Origin: Paenibacillus macquariensis
Lineage (GTDB): Bacteria; Bacillota; Bacilli; Paenibacillales; Paenibacillaceae
DNA: 64,000 nucleotides
Direction: 5' to 3'
NCBI RefSeq assembly: GCF_900156375.1
Contig: NZ_FTNK01000009.1
Coordinates: 1-64,000, forward strand
The notes beneath the pieces are model-generated. The model searched no databases, had not been told where the DNA came from, and was given only the letters and a program-made list of their open reading frames with translations. Positions 16,920 through 26,784 of this stretch are shown here, piece after piece (positions within the stretch are counted from its first letter, which is position 1; each line of letters begins with the position of its first letter). Made by a program: the position numbers and the translations under genes.

Positions 16920-19900
16920 ATGAAAAAAATGATTGCAATCGCAACATCTGCAGCGATGTTGGTCAGTCTTTCAAGTGAGGCAGGTTATGCGCTAGCAAGT
17001 GAAATTCATAAGGTGAATGTAGTGAAAACCGTGCTAGAAAGCCGCGTAAGTACAGCAAGTAATGCATCCGTTGTTCCGTTTGATCTTTATGGTAAAGACG
17101 TTCTAAGTTCCTATAATGAAGTCTTTAAAATGAATAATACTAATATTACATCGATTACGAATAATGGCGGCAACTATTCCGGATCTCCGATTGGTAAGGC
17201 GATCGATGGAGATATGAATACGCATTGGGAAACAAATAAACCGAATACGTCAACATTCAGTAACGAGGTTGTAATTAATTTAAATGAAACGACAGAATTA
17301 AATAGAATCGTGTACGCAGCTAGACAATCCAGTGCGAAAGGTAAAGGATTTGCACAAGAGTTCGATATTTATAGCTCAACAACCGATGTAGGCGATAATT
17401 TCACGTTAGTATCTTCTGGCGAATATAAAGGCTCCACAGGAGATGTCGTTGAAATTCAATTTGCATCCACAGCATTCAAGCGCATCAAATTTGTATACAA
17501 AAAAGCAGATCAAGATTGGGCAAGCGCATCAGAGTTTGTTTTTTATAAAGAAGATACCGTATCGGATAAGATGAAGAACTTATTCACGGATAATACATAT
17601 AGTCAAGTTAGTCCAGAGTTTAATACAGTAGAGAAATTAACAGCGTTAGAGAATGAAGTGAAGTCACATCCACTATACGCTCAATTCAAAGCAGATATAG
17701 AGAATGCAAGAATACTTCTGGATAATCACCAGATAGAGTCAGCTACAACAAAGGTCTCTAAATTAAAAGGGTATGGCACAGAATATGAAGCGGCCTATAG
17801 TGAAGTCTATCGTATGCCTAATTCAAATATATCAAAAGTAACGACAAACGGTGGAAGCTACCCAGGTACGAAACCAGAATATATGCTAGACGATAAAGCG
17901 AATACGCATTGGGAAACAAATAGAAACAATGATGCTAACTTCACGAATGAAGTTGTGTTCGAATTAACAAATCCTGAAGTGTTAGATAGAGTTGCCTTCC
18001 TAGCTAGAGATAATAGAAAAGGATTCCCAGAAGCCTTCGAAATCTATGCATCTGCAACGAGTAAAGGAGACACCTTCCAACTTGTATCTAGCGGAACTGC
18101 GACAAGTACGAACGATTTTCTGGAATTTAAGTTCGAACCTACTAATTTTAAAAGAGTAAAATTCAAGTTCACTCAAGCGAATATCAATCGACCGTTCGCA
18201 GCGGAATTTAGATTTTATAAAGAAGATCCAGTCAGTGACAAGGTGAATGGCATATTCACGGATGGAACGATGAGTGCAGTAGTTCCCGAGTATAACAGTG
18301 TAGCTTCAATCAATGCATTGGAGGCAGCAGCGAAAGTGCATCCGTTATATCCGATCCTCAAAGAGCAATTAGATTTAGCTAAGAGAATCGTGAATGGCGA
18401 AGTGCAAATCGAAGGTATGATCATCACAGCTGAGCAACGTGGAGATATGAAGAAGCATGCATCGCAGAATTTGAGAATTGGATTTGGTACGAATAACCAG
18501 GCTACGGGATTGGTTGCTATGCCAGGCGATCAAATCAACGTCTACGTGGATGTAAACGCTAATGGTAAAGTACCTTCGTTAATCTTTTCGCAACAAGAGG
18601 GTTCTTGGAACAGTTGGGCAAGAGGCGTTCAATTACGTCCAGGTAAAAACACGATCATCGTACCTGAATTCGAAAAAAATGGAAACTATGCGCATGATGT
18701 GACCAAAGGCGGAACTGTGTATATCGTCAATCCTTATACGGCTGAAGAGCAAGGAAAGGCACCTAGTATTCGATTTGAAGGGCTAGAGAAGATTCCTTTT
18801 ATGACGAAGGACACGGACCCAGAACAATTCAAAGCTTTCTTAACCACATATAAGCAAAGATTAGATGAAGATAAAGCGGCACATCCTAATGTGTTAGATC
18901 GAGAATTGATCGACGTCGTAGAAATGGTTAGCGAGCACGTTATTTTTACAGGAACGGCTACTGAAGCGTACAACAAATTTATTACGCAAGGAAATAACCC
19001 TATGGATACCGTAACGGGTTATGATTCTTGGATGAAGACGATCTTTGACTTCTATGGTTTGGATGGCAGCAGTGAAATTCATGATGCTAAGCTAATCCGT
19101 GAGAATATTAGATTGATGCAGCCTTATGGCGCTATGTATGCGGCGGGTGACCATACAGGAATTCAAGGTGGAACCGTTGGAACGATGCTAGGTAATTTCA
19201 ATGTGGCATATCCAGGCTGGGGATTGAATCATGAAATTGGGCATCGCTTGGCCATGGGAGAACGGGAATATGGCGAAGTAACCAATAACATGGTGTCCAT
19301 GTTGATGTCTGTACATTCTGTTTCGATGGATACTCGTATACCATTCGAAGAAATTTATAAATATGTTATAGAAGAAAATAAAGTCGTGATGAATCAGCAG
19401 GGATTATTCGCACAACTTGGATCCTATTGGCAGTTGGAGTTAGCGCATCCGGGATATTGGACAGAATTGACTAGGATGTATCGAGATCGGAAGGTATCCC
19501 TAGTAAATGGCGATAATTCGAAGCAGCAGTATCTGGTTGAGTTTTCTTCTGAAGTGCTAGGTCTGGATTTAAGCAGCTTCTTTGCTAGACACGGCTTCAC
19601 AGTCAATCCTGAGACAAAAGAGAAATTAGCGAAATATCCAGCTTCCGATAAACTATGGTATCTGAACAATACGTTAGTTAACTATGAAGGAACAGGTGTA
19701 GAAGATAAGAATGCTTCCATAAAGGTAAGTATAGCTTCGAATACCACAGCTAAGTCGAATACGTTAAGCTTCACTATGGATAAAGCTTATAAGAAAGATA
19801 TGTTAGGTTATGAAATCTATCGAAACGATACGTTAGTAGGGTTTACAGGAACAGATCGATTCGTGGATCTAGCTGTAGATACAACTCAGAATTATACGTA

Positions 19901-22739
19901 TAAGATTGTGGGTTACGATAAGAAATTGAATACATTGAAGCCAGTTGAGGTTAAGGCATTCAAGCCGACGTTATCGGTTGAAGACCATGTCACATTGAAG
20001 CTCAATCAAACATTCGATCCAATGGGTTATGTTAAAGCGACTAACTATCAAGGAAATGATATTTCGAGTGAAGTTGTGATTACAACGAATAACGTGGATG
20101 TAACACAAAAAGGAAGCTATAACATTGGTTATAAGATTACGAGTCAAGGGGTAACAGAATCTAAAACGGCTAACGTCACGGTAACAAGTGATTACGCGTA
20201 TGTCTCGGATATGGAGGCTAAATCAGCAACAGTTGGCTCGGGGGTATTAAAGAAAGATAAAGCACCTGCGGGTGGAACGATAACACTCGTAAGACAAGGA
20301 CTTACCGCAACCTATGCGAAAGGAATCGGCGCACATGCCAATTCTGAGGTTGTATATAATATTGAAGGTAAAGGGTATGACTTCTTTGAAAGTTATATCG
20401 GAATTGATCAAGCGGTGAAAGGAAATGCTGCTTCATCAGCAACTTTCGAAGTGTATGTGGACGGAGAGAAGATATTCGGAAGCGATGTGTTCGGATCGGG
20501 TACAGAACATGAATTTGTACAGATACCTGTTACAGGTGCACGGGAAATTAAGCTTGTTACAACAGATGCTAGCAATAATGGTAATAATGCAGACCACACG
20601 GTATGGGCAGATTCGAAGTTTACGAACAATTCAAGCAACCCAACCATCATTGTTCCTGAACAAACGGCATTCGTTATGCTAAACAGTGAGTTTGATGTTT
20701 TAAAAGATGTTACGGTGTTTGATACGGAAGATGGAAACTTAATCGACCAAGTTGAAGTGAAAACGAACGGTTTCACTACAAACAAGACCGGAACTTACCA
20801 AGTAGAACTTACGGTTAGCGATCGTGATGACAATACAACGTCGAAGACGAGAGAAATCGTTGTATACAGTGCAAGTAAATACTTGAGTGATGTGAACTGG
20901 GAATCTGCAAGAACGGATTATAATGTGGTCCGAAAGGATAAAGCGAGCTCCAACAATCCGATTAAGCTGCTAGTAAATGGTGAAACAAAAGAATTCGCCA
21001 AAGGAATCGGAACACATGCAAACTCTGAAATTGTATATAACCTTGCGAATACGAACTACGAATATTTCGAAACGGTTGTAGGTGTTGACCGAAATATACC
21101 AGAGCAAAACAACTCAAGTGTAATATTTAAACTTATCGCCGATGGGAAAGAAGTGTATAACAGCGGACTTATGAAATACGGTACGGAAGCGAAGATTGCT
21201 CGCATACCTCTTAAAGGTGTCAATGAATTAAAGCTCGTATTAGATAATGCGGGGAATGGAAATGCTTCCGATCATGGGGATTTCGGAGATGCGAAGTTCA
21301 TCATCCTGAACAATACGCCAGAGCTTACGATCCCTAAATCTATCTCTACTAAAGTGGATCAAGAGATACCAGTCAATGGCGACTATTCAGCAACAGATGC
21401 AGAAGATGGGGGCGTAACTTCTAAAGTAGAAGTCACGGGAGAAGATCGCGTTAACTTCAACAGAGCCGGAGAATATCCGATTACGTATACCGTTACCAAT
21501 AGCGATGGAAATACCATCACGAAGACGAGAACGATCGCGGTTGTGAACATGGAAGATTCCAAATATCTAACGGATTATGATTGGAATTCTACTCAGAACA
21601 GTTATACGGCTCCGGTGAAAGATATTTCAATTAGTGCTAAGGCTCTAAGATTAACGGGTGCCAACAATCAGGAAGTTGCCTATGCAAGAGGAATTGGTGC
21701 ACATTCTAACTCCACAATTGTGTATGACCTGAGCGACAAGAACTATGATTACTTCACTTCATTTGTTGGTGTAGATCGACAAATGTACGGATCAGTCGGT
21801 TCTGTAAGCTTTGAGGTATTCGTGGATGGCGAGAAGAAGTTCGATAGTGGTGTCATGAATTCAAGAGATCCACAGAAATTCATTGAAGTGGATATTAACG
21901 GAGCGAAAGAACTGAAATTAGTCGTGACTGACGGTGGAAATGGGAACGGATCTGACCATGCAACATGGGGAGATACTAAATTACATTTCGCCAACGCGGA
22001 TAGACTATTCACAGGAGATCTTACACAAGCGATTGAAAATGTTAAGGTAATAAATCTAGAAGGGTACACTTCTGAAAGTGTTGCGGCATTAAAAGCTAGA
22101 ATAGCGAGAGCAGAGGTGGTTCTTGCTAACACGGAAGTTACTCAACAAGAAGTAGATGAAGCATTAACAGCACTGCAAACAGCAACTGAAGGTTTAGTAG
22201 ACATAGACCTCACACAAGTCATTACTGTACAAGACAAGTATTTAAGTGCCTCCATTAAGCAAACTTTAGGAGTAACGGAGGATCTGACGCTTGGTGATAT
22301 GTATCAACTTACAACGTTAACTAGTGAGACCGGGAGAGCTAGATCTCTTGAAGGTTTGCAGTATGCTAAGAACTTAGAGACACTAGATATCACTGGAAAT
22401 GAAATTACGGATTTCTCTCCACTACAAGGTTTAACGAAACTGGATAACCTGATGGCGGATCCTCAAATGGTTGAAGTAGGAATTATACAAGGACCTATCG
22501 CTAAAGTGGAAAACCTTGTTAAAGGGTTAGACGGGAATAAAGTGATACCTAATTTAGTAGGGGTTAGAAATAATAAAACGATGAAAGAGATCGCGTTCGA
22601 TGTTAATGCTTGGACGGAGAACCCTGATACGTTTACAATAGACCTTACGAATGAAGATAAGGGACTCTACACGTTAGCAATGACTTATCAAGTGGAAGGA
22701 AATACTGTTTACCTTATTTATATGATTGATAATAAGTAG
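16920..22739 (+). CDS. Large secreted M60-like metallopeptidase with carbohydrate-binding modules
   Basis: 1939 residues. Signal peptide (MKKMIAIATSAAMLVSLSS, cleavage probably near ALAS). Then two F5/8 type C (discoidin) domains (about 75-215 and 305-440), and a peptidase M60/enhancin-like domain (about 490-900) with the zinc motif HEIGH at 771-775 and Glu residues soon after. Next come an Ig/fibronectin-like segment, three NPCBM-type modules (about 1095, 1320 and 1550; each with AKGIG.HANSE- or ARGIGAHSNS-like text) separated by DUF5011/Ig-like domains, a FIVAR helix pair (about 1700-1760) and leucine-rich repeats (LEGLQYAKNLETLDITGNE). No LPXTG or SLH anchor. M60 enzymes cleave mucin-like glycoproteins, so this is probably a host- or matrix-glycoprotein protease repressed by cyclic di-GMP through the upstream riboswitch. 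Confidence 0.9.
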   Translation: MKKMIAIATSAAMLVSLSSEAGYALASEIHKVNVVKTVLESRVSTASNASVVPFDLYGKDVLSSYNEVFKMNNTNITSITNNGGNYSGSPIGKAIDGDMNTHWETNKPNTSTFSNEVVINLNETTELNRIVYAARQSSAKGKGFAQEFDIYSSTTDVGDNFTLVSSGEYKGSTGDVVEIQFASTAFKRIKFVYKKADQDWASASEFVFYKEDTVSDKMKNLFTDNTYSQVSPEFNTVEKLTALENEVKSHPLYAQFKADIENARILLDNHQIESATTKVSKLKGYGTEYEAAYSEVYRMPNSNISKVTTNGGSYPGTKPEYMLDDKANTHWETNRNNDANFTNEVVFELTNPEVLDRVAFLARDNRKGFPEAFEIYASATSKGDTFQLVSSGTATSTNDFLEFKFEPTNFKRVKFKFTQANINRPFAAEFRFYKEDPVSDKVNGIFTDGTMSAVVPEYNSVASINALEAAAKVHPLYPILKEQLDLAKRIVNGEVQIEGMIITAEQRGDMKKHASQNLRIGFGTNNQATGLVAMPGDQINVYVDVNANGKVPSLIFSQQEGSWNSWARGVQLRPGKNTIIVPEFEKNGNYAHDVTKGGTVYIVNPYTAEEQGKAPSIRFEGLEKIPFMTKDTDPEQFKAFLTTYKQRLDEDKAAHPNVLDRELIDVVEMVSEHVIFTGTATEAYNKFITQGNNPMDTVTGYDSWMKTIFDFYGLDGSSEIHDAKLIRENIRLMQPYGAMYAAGDHTGIQGGTVGTMLGNFNVAYPGWGLNHEIGHRLAMGEREYGEVTNNMVSMLMSVHSVSMDTRIPFEEIYKYVIEENKVVMNQQGLFAQLGSYWQLELAHPGYWTELTRMYRDRKVSLVNGDNSKQQYLVEFSSEVLGLDLSSFFARHGFTVNPETKEKLAKYPASDKLWYLNNTLVNYEGTGVEDKNASIKVSIASNTTAKSNTLSFTMDKAYKKDMLGYEIYRNDTLVGFTGTDRFVDLAVDTTQNYTYKIVGYDKKLNTLKPVEVKAFKPTLSVEDHVTLKLNQTFDPMGYVKATNYQGNDISSEVVITTNNVDVTQKGSYNIGYKITSQGVTESKTANVTVTSDYAYVSDMEAKSATVGSGVLKKDKAPAGGTITLVRQGLTATYAKGIGAHANSEVVYNIEGKGYDFFESYIGIDQAVKGNAASSATFEVYVDGEKIFGSDVFGSGTEHEFVQIPVTGAREIKLVTTDASNNGNNADHTVWADSKFTNNSSNPTIIVPEQTAFVMLNSEFDVLKDVTVFDTEDGNLIDQVEVKTNGFTTNKTGTYQVELTVSDRDDNTTSKTREIVVYSASKYLSDVNWESARTDYNVVRKDKASSNNPIKLLVNGETKEFAKGIGTHANSEIVYNLANTNYEYFETVVGVDRNIPEQNNSSVIFKLIADGKEVYNSGLMKYGTEAKIARIPLKGVNELKLVLDNAGNGNASDHGDFGDAKFIILNNTPELTIPKSISTKVDQEIPVNGDYSATDAEDGGVTSKVEVTGEDRVNFNRAGEYPITYTVTNSDGNTITKTRTIAVVNMEDSKYLTDYDWNSTQNSYTAPVKDISISAKALRLTGANNQEVAYARGIGAHSNSTIVYDLSDKNYDYFTSFVGVDRQMYGSVGSVSFEVFVDGEKKFDSGVMNSRDPQKFIEVDINGAKELKLVVTDGGNGNGSDHATWGDTKLHFANADRLFTGDLTQAIENVKVINLEGYTSESVAALKARIARAEVVLANTEVTQQEVDEALTALQTATEGLVDIDLTQVITVQDKYLSASIKQTLGVTEDLTLGDMYQLTTLTSETGRARSLEGLQYAKNLETLDITGNEITDFSPLQGLTKLDNLMADPQMVEVGIIQGPIAKVENLVKGLDGNKVIPNLVGVRNNKTMKEIAFDVNAWTENPDTFTIDLTNEDKGLYTLAMTYQVEGNTVYLIYMIDNK

Positions 22740-22787
22740 TTCGTAGGATGATGGCACGGTTCGCACGTTAAACATTCTACCAAACCA

Positions 22788-22820
22788 TTAAGGGCACCCG
22801 CAGGGGTGCCCTTAATTTTT
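22788..22820. terminator. Intrinsic terminator between converging units
   Basis: TTAAGGGCACCC pairs with GGGTGCCCTTAA, followed by T5 on the plus strand. Confidence 0.9.
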
Positions 22821-22855
22821 ATTTCCACGGAGGATTTGATATACATACTGACTTC

Positions 22856-22939
22856 TCACGGCTGTAAAGATAGGCCAAAGAAGAACAACATACTGACAAC
22901 TGCGATGAAACAGAGGAGTAACCAAGATGCTAGTTTCAT
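22856..22939 (-). CDS. Possible 27-residue single-span membrane peptide
   Basis: The ORF begins with an ATG 6 nt after the murG-like stop codon and encodes MKLASWLLLCFIAVVSMLFF plus FGLSLQP, one hydrophobic span after a single Lys. It could be translationally coupled to the upstream gene. The ribosome binding site is weak and only conservation can tell whether it is real. Confidence 0.3.
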   Translation of the reverse strand: MKLASWLLLCFIAVVSMLFFFGLSLQP

Positions 22940-22945
22940 GTCCAG

Positions 22946-24049
22946 CTAACTCGAATTTTCCATGGTGATGCCTAAGTCGCGGATACTTGCTTTCCTGATT
23001 AAATCCATTACTTTGTCGGCTCCTCCGCCGTTCTCATTCTGTATCATTGTATCCCTGTAGTTATAACGGTTGTCATATAATTGCATAATCGCGTCAACAA
23101 AGCTTTGAGTTGTTATCTCTTCTTGAAGTAACATCTCAGCAAAGCCAGCTTGTTGAAAATACAGGGCCTGGGCAAGTTGACCGGATCGACTCCCGCCATT
23201 CGTATGCGGTATCAATAACATCGGTTTGTGCAAAGCAAGTAGCTCCATCATGGAGTTGGATCCGGCACGAGACACGACGACATCGGCCATTGCCAATAGA
23301 TCCGGTAATTCGCTACTTTTGACGAATTCATAAGATTTGTAATCGTGCGTAGAGAGGGAATGATTTACTTTTCCTTCCCCACAGATATGAACGACTTGAA
23401 ATGTATCAACTAACTCAGAGAGTACATTGTTCACAATTTGGTTTATGATGTGTGCACCTTGGCTCCCTCCCATAATAAGAAGAACAGGTTTAGCGTAAGT
23501 GAATCCGCAGTAGGTTAGTCCACCTTGTTTATCGGCTAATGTGAATCCATCTTTCAGGATGGGGCCCACATAAACAGCTTTTGAGGAAGGATATTTGTTT
23601 ACCGTCTCCTGAAAAGTAGTACTCATATGGGTGGCAAAAGGAAGTGAGATCTTATTAGCTAGTCCGAGGTTCAGGTCTGGTTCATGAATAATAATGGGCA
23701 CTTTATTGAGCTTTGCTCCAAGCACAACAGGTACAGAGACGAAACCACCCTTAGAGAAAATGACATCTGGTTTTATTGTTCGAATGAGTCTGTAGGATTG
23801 ATAGATGCCCTTCATGACGTTGAACACGTCAGTCACATTCTTCCAAGCGAAGTATCGCCTTAGTTTACCTGTAGAAATGGCATGGTATGTCACTTCATTG
23901 TAGTCAGACACGAGCTTTCGCTCAATCCCTTTTTCGGAACCTATATAATGGACGTCCCAATTCTCTGCAATACACTTAGGGATCAATACAAGATTGCCTG
24001 ATACGTGACCTGCGGAGCCCCCACCCGTGAACACGATTGTGGTCGTCAT
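22946..24049 (-). CDS. murG: MurG-like UDP-GlcNAc:lipid N-acetylglucosaminyltransferase
   Basis: 367 residues, normal for MurG (GT28). The N-terminal GGGSAGHVSGNL loop (G-loop 1), SKGGFVSVPVVLGA, MGGSQGAHIINQ (third G loop), and the C-terminal VVSRAGSNSMMELLALHKPMLLIPHTNGG (in parts: SRAGSNSMMELLALHKP, LIPHTNGG) are present. MurG adds GlcNAc to lipid I to form lipid II on the inner membrane face. The gene is outside a division/cell-wall cluster and is coupled (ATGA overlap) to the end of a CapD-like frame, so it may be a second MurG paralogue serving another surface polymer. Symbol is family-level. Confidence 0.82.
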   Translation of the reverse strand: MTTTIVFTGGGSAGHVSGNLVLIPKCIAENWDVHYIGSEKGIERKLVSDYNEVTYHAISTGKLRRYFAWKNVTDVFNVMKGIYQSYRLIRTIKPDVIFSKGGFVSVPVVLGAKLNKVPIIIHEPDLNLGLANKISLPFATHMSTTFQETVNKYPSSKAVYVGPILKDGFTLADKQGGLTYCGFTYAKPVLLIMGGSQGAHIINQIVNNVLSELVDTFQVVHICGEGKVNHSLSTHDYKSYEFVKSSELPDLLAMADVVVSRAGSNSMMELLALHKPMLLIPHTNGGSRSGQLAQALYFQQAGFAEMLLQEEITTQSFVDAIMQLYDNRYNYRDTMIQNENGGGADKVMDLIRKASIRDLGITMENSS

Positions 24050-24174
24050 CCTAAGAACCCGCCTTTTTGTAACATTTCTCTTATGGCTGGTTTACTCATT
24101 AATTCATGATTAGAATCGTAACTATGGAAATCTACTGGAATCCGGGTGGCATAAGCTTCGTGTAACCCTTCAAT
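24046..24174 (-). pseudogene. C-terminal 42 codons of the CapD-like gene, beyond an in-frame stop
   Basis: After the TAA at 24177-24175 the same frame continues for exactly 42 codons (IEGLHEAYATRIPVDFHSYD, then SNHELMSKPAIREMLQKGGF and LG) to a TGA that overlaps the murG-like ATG as ATGA. The text looks like the natural C-terminus of this dehydratase family, so the upstream stop is probably a nonsense mutation. Confidence 0.7.
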
Positions 24175-25032
24175 TTAAAAAGGTGGGAGAATGACATAAT
24201 AGTGCTCATCCAGATTGATGGAATGAACGCTTTCGAACTTGGAAATAAGTGCTTCATTTAGGCTTTCACCGGGGCGGATCCCTGTTTCGTTGATCTGAAT
24301 TGCCCCCATTGATAGATCTTCAATTAATACTTCTGCCAGATCCTTAATGCTGCAGGCCGGCATCTTTGTCACATAAACTTCCCCGCCTATGCTCTCTTTT
24401 GTTGCTTTAAGGAGCAGTGTAATAGCATCATCTATGGTTAGGAAGAACCGAGTCATTCTGGAATCGGTTAGAGAAATGTCTAAACCATCCTCAATTCTTT
24501 GTTTGAAAATAGGAATTACACTACCAGTGGACCCGAGTACATTTCCACTTCTTACACATACGAACTGGGTCTTAGATTCTCTGAGATTGGCATGGACGAC
24601 TAGTTTTTCTCCGAGTGCTTTGGTCATTCCGTAGGTGCTAGATGGATGCGTAGCTTTATCGGTTGATACATAAATCACTTTTTGAACGTCATGTTTAATA
24701 GCAGCTTGAATGACATGTTGTGTTCCCAACACGTTGGTTTTCATCGCGCTATCTGGCTGTTGTTCGCAGACGGGGACATGCTTTAAGGCAGCTAAGTGAA
24801 AGACATAATCAACCTGATGTGTTGCCTGCATAATCTCATATTTATCGCGAATATCACCAATGATAAACGTTAGTTTGGGGTTGTGATGAAACGCTTGGTT
24901 CATTTCTACTTGAAGGGACTCATTACGGGAAAATATGCGAATTTCCTTAGGATCTAGTTCTAGTAACCTTTGTACGAGTGCCTGTCCCCAAGAACCTGTT
25001 CCCCCGGTAATTAATATCGTTGTGTTCTGCAA
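24175..25032 (-). CDS. CapD-like nucleotide-sugar dehydratase/epimerase, truncated by an in-frame stop
   Basis: 285 residues before the stop. Extended SDR of the polysaccharide biosynthesis (CapD/PseB) family: NAD motif TGGTGSWGQAL (residues 9-19), FSRNES, GDIRDKYE, HLAALKHVPVCEQQP (family hallmark), NVLGTQHVI, VSTDKATHPSSTYGMTKALGEK with YxxxK, and VRSGNVLGSTGSVIPIF. It acts on UDP-GlcNAc-like sugars for surface polysaccharides. The stop lies after VILPPF, and 42 further homologous codons follow, so the intact family length would be about 328. Loss of the C-terminal substrate-side residues probably impairs the enzyme. It pairs with the downstream MurG-like gene. Confidence 0.8.
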   Translation of the reverse strand: MQNTTILITGGTGSWGQALVQRLLELDPKEIRIFSRNESLQVEMNQAFHHNPKLTFIIGDIRDKYEIMQATHQVDYVFHLAALKHVPVCEQQPDSAMKTNVLGTQHVIQAAIKHDVQKVIYVSTDKATHPSSTYGMTKALGEKLVVHANLRESKTQFVCVRSGNVLGSTGSVIPIFKQRIEDGLDISLTDSRMTRFFLTIDDAITLLLKATKESIGGEVYVTKMPACSIKDLAEVLIEDLSMGAIQINETGIRPGESLNEALISKFESVHSINLDEHYYVILPPF

Positions 25033-25226
25033 TCTTCGTTCCTCCCATGCAAATCTTCTACTCTTATCTCACACAATAATTGTAGTATTTGTATGTTACG
25101 CCAATATGGCAGAGTGAAAAATGGATACACAACATTAACAAATTTCCATTATATGGTGCACTCTCAGGAGCATCAATGCTATTATACTGAGGAGCTACAT
25201 AAACAAGGGAGGTTAGGATAAGAATC

Positions 25227-26288
25227 ATGATCAAGAAATCGTTAAAGTGGTTAGGTTGGATCGTAGTCACTATAGTTGCAATTGTCGCCATATTTCTTAT
25301 CTATGTTACGGTTGTTGATTACAAGCCGACCGCGCAAATACAGCTCCAGACCGATAATAACAACGGTAGCGGGCTTAAGCAAGGTGAAGCATTCACAGTT
25401 ACGACCTTCAATATTGGCTATGCAGGGCTTGATCAGGGACAGGATTTCTTTATGGATGGTGGAACGATGTCGCGTTCAAGTAGCAGACAGCAGACAGAAG
25501 AGAATCTATTGTCTATTGGTGCTATTTTAAAAGAAACCCAGTCAAATATGTATTTACTGCAGGAAGTCGACAAAAATGCCTCCCGTAGCAATCACATCAA
25601 TGAAGTTGAAGAGCTAGGTAACTTACTACCAGAATACAGTCGTACATTTGCCCTCAATTATAAGGTGCCTTGGGTACCCGTTCCTGTGTTGCATCCGATG
25701 GGATCGGTAGTAAGTGGATTGCTCACGTTGTCTAAGTTCCAAAGTACATCTAATACACGATTCGGTCTGCCTGGGAAGGAAAGCTGGCCTGTGCAGCAGA
25801 TGGAGCTAGACCGTGCATTTATTGCAAGTAGATTCCCAGTAGACAATGGTAAGGAGCTAGTGCTGATTAATCTGCACTTATCAGCGTTTGATAAGGGTGG
25901 TGTAATTCGCAAGCAACAACTGGACTTCCTATCGAATTATATTAGAAAGGAGATAGGGAAGGGGAGTTATCTCGTGATTGGCGGTGATTGGAATCATTCC
26001 CTCCCTGGAACAGAGCCGAAGAATTTCGCTTCACAGCAGGCGTGGCCGGAATGGCTACAATCTTTCCCCGAAACCTTCAGTGCGGATGGCTTCCAATGGG
26101 CCAATGATCCAACGACGCCGAGCGTGCGAACACTAGATATAGCCTATCAGAAAGGGGTTAATTTCCTCGCTGTTATTGATGGCTTTCTAGTATCACCGAA
26201 TATCGAGATTGTAAGTGTGAAGGGCCACGATCTGAGCTTCAAGAACAGTGACCATAACCCGGTTACAGGGAGTTTTAGGTTGAAATAA
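25227..26288 (+). CDS. Membrane-anchored endonuclease/exonuclease/phosphatase-family protein
   Basis: 353 residues. One N-terminal membrane segment (about 8-30, LGWIVVTIVAIVAIFLIYVTV) places the catalytic domain outside. The EEP fold motifs are in order: TFNIGYAG, LLQEVDKNASRSNHI (metal-binding Glu), LINLHLSAF, IGGDWNHSLP, DIAYQKG/IDGFLVSPN and the final SDHNPVTGSF (catalytic Asp-His). Members include sphingomyelinase- and inositol-phosphatase-like enzymes and extracellular nucleases; the substrate here is not determined. GGGAGG lies about 12 nt before the ATG. Divergent from the capD/murG unit. Confidence 0.85.
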   Translation: MIKKSLKWLGWIVVTIVAIVAIFLIYVTVVDYKPTAQIQLQTDNNNGSGLKQGEAFTVTTFNIGYAGLDQGQDFFMDGGTMSRSSSRQQTEENLLSIGAILKETQSNMYLLQEVDKNASRSNHINEVEELGNLLPEYSRTFALNYKVPWVPVPVLHPMGSVVSGLLTLSKFQSTSNTRFGLPGKESWPVQQMELDRAFIASRFPVDNGKELVLINLHLSAFDKGGVIRKQQLDFLSNYIRKEIGKGSYLVIGGDWNHSLPGTEPKNFASQQAWPEWLQSFPETFSADGFQWANDPTTPSVRTLDIAYQKGVNFLAVIDGFLVSPNIEIVSVKGHDLSFKNSDHNPVTGSFRLK

Positions 26289-26304
26289 GTATAAGGAATA
26301 CACG

Positions 26305-26334
26305 AAAGGGCACCCAAATAGAGTGCCCTTTTTA
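26305..26334 (+). terminator. Intrinsic terminator after the EEP gene
   Basis: AAAGGGCAC pairs with GTGCCCTTT around a short loop, followed by a T tract. Confidence 0.85.
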
Positions 26335-26385
26335 TTTATCATGTGGTTTGTGTCACCTTTTCGTCTAGAATATACTGATGTTGAA

Positions 26386-26784
26386 CTACCGAATGAACGT
26401 AGGTGCCAAGAAATCAAACATCGGAATATTTCTGAGTAGTCCAAATCCAAAGGTCATGATTAACATGACAGCCATCATTCCATTGCTTAGATGCCGCATG
26501 TCGTTCTTTTTTGTAACGAAGTATATCACATACAATGGTAGTAGAATGAATACCAAGGAGTTATATCTAAATGCCTGAATATAATCTAGTCTTAACAATG
26601 AAATCACGGCCCTCGTTATTCCACATCCCGGACAATAAAGCCCTGTTAACGCATTAAAAACACAAGGAACGCCAATATGTGTTATCGGTAACCATACTTT
26701 TAGATAAAGTAGTCCACCTACGCCAAGAGAAACACCCCACAACAATCTGGGGTGTTTTTTTAGAAATAGGTTGAGCTTATGCAA
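26386..26784 (-). CDS. DUF2752 membrane protein
   Basis: About 132 residues from a proposed TTG at 26784 that overlaps the stop of the upstream DUF4234 gene and has GGAAG 9 nt upstream; the ATG at 26814 is an alternative, and a longer frame exists to 26886 but would overlap the neighbour by 110 nt. The DUF2752 signature GLYCPGCGITRAVISLL is clear, with flanking hydrophobic segments (about four). Function is unknown; members are small integral membrane proteins. A perfect hairpin with a T-run lies in its 5' region (26730-26761). Confidence 0.75.
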   Translation of the reverse strand: MHKLNLFLKKHPRLLWGVSLGVGGLLYLKVWLPITHIGVPCVFNALTGLYCPGCGITRAVISLLRLDYIQAFRYNSLVFILLPLYVIYFVTKKNDMRHLSNGMMAVMLIMTFGFGLLRNIPMFDFLAPTFIR

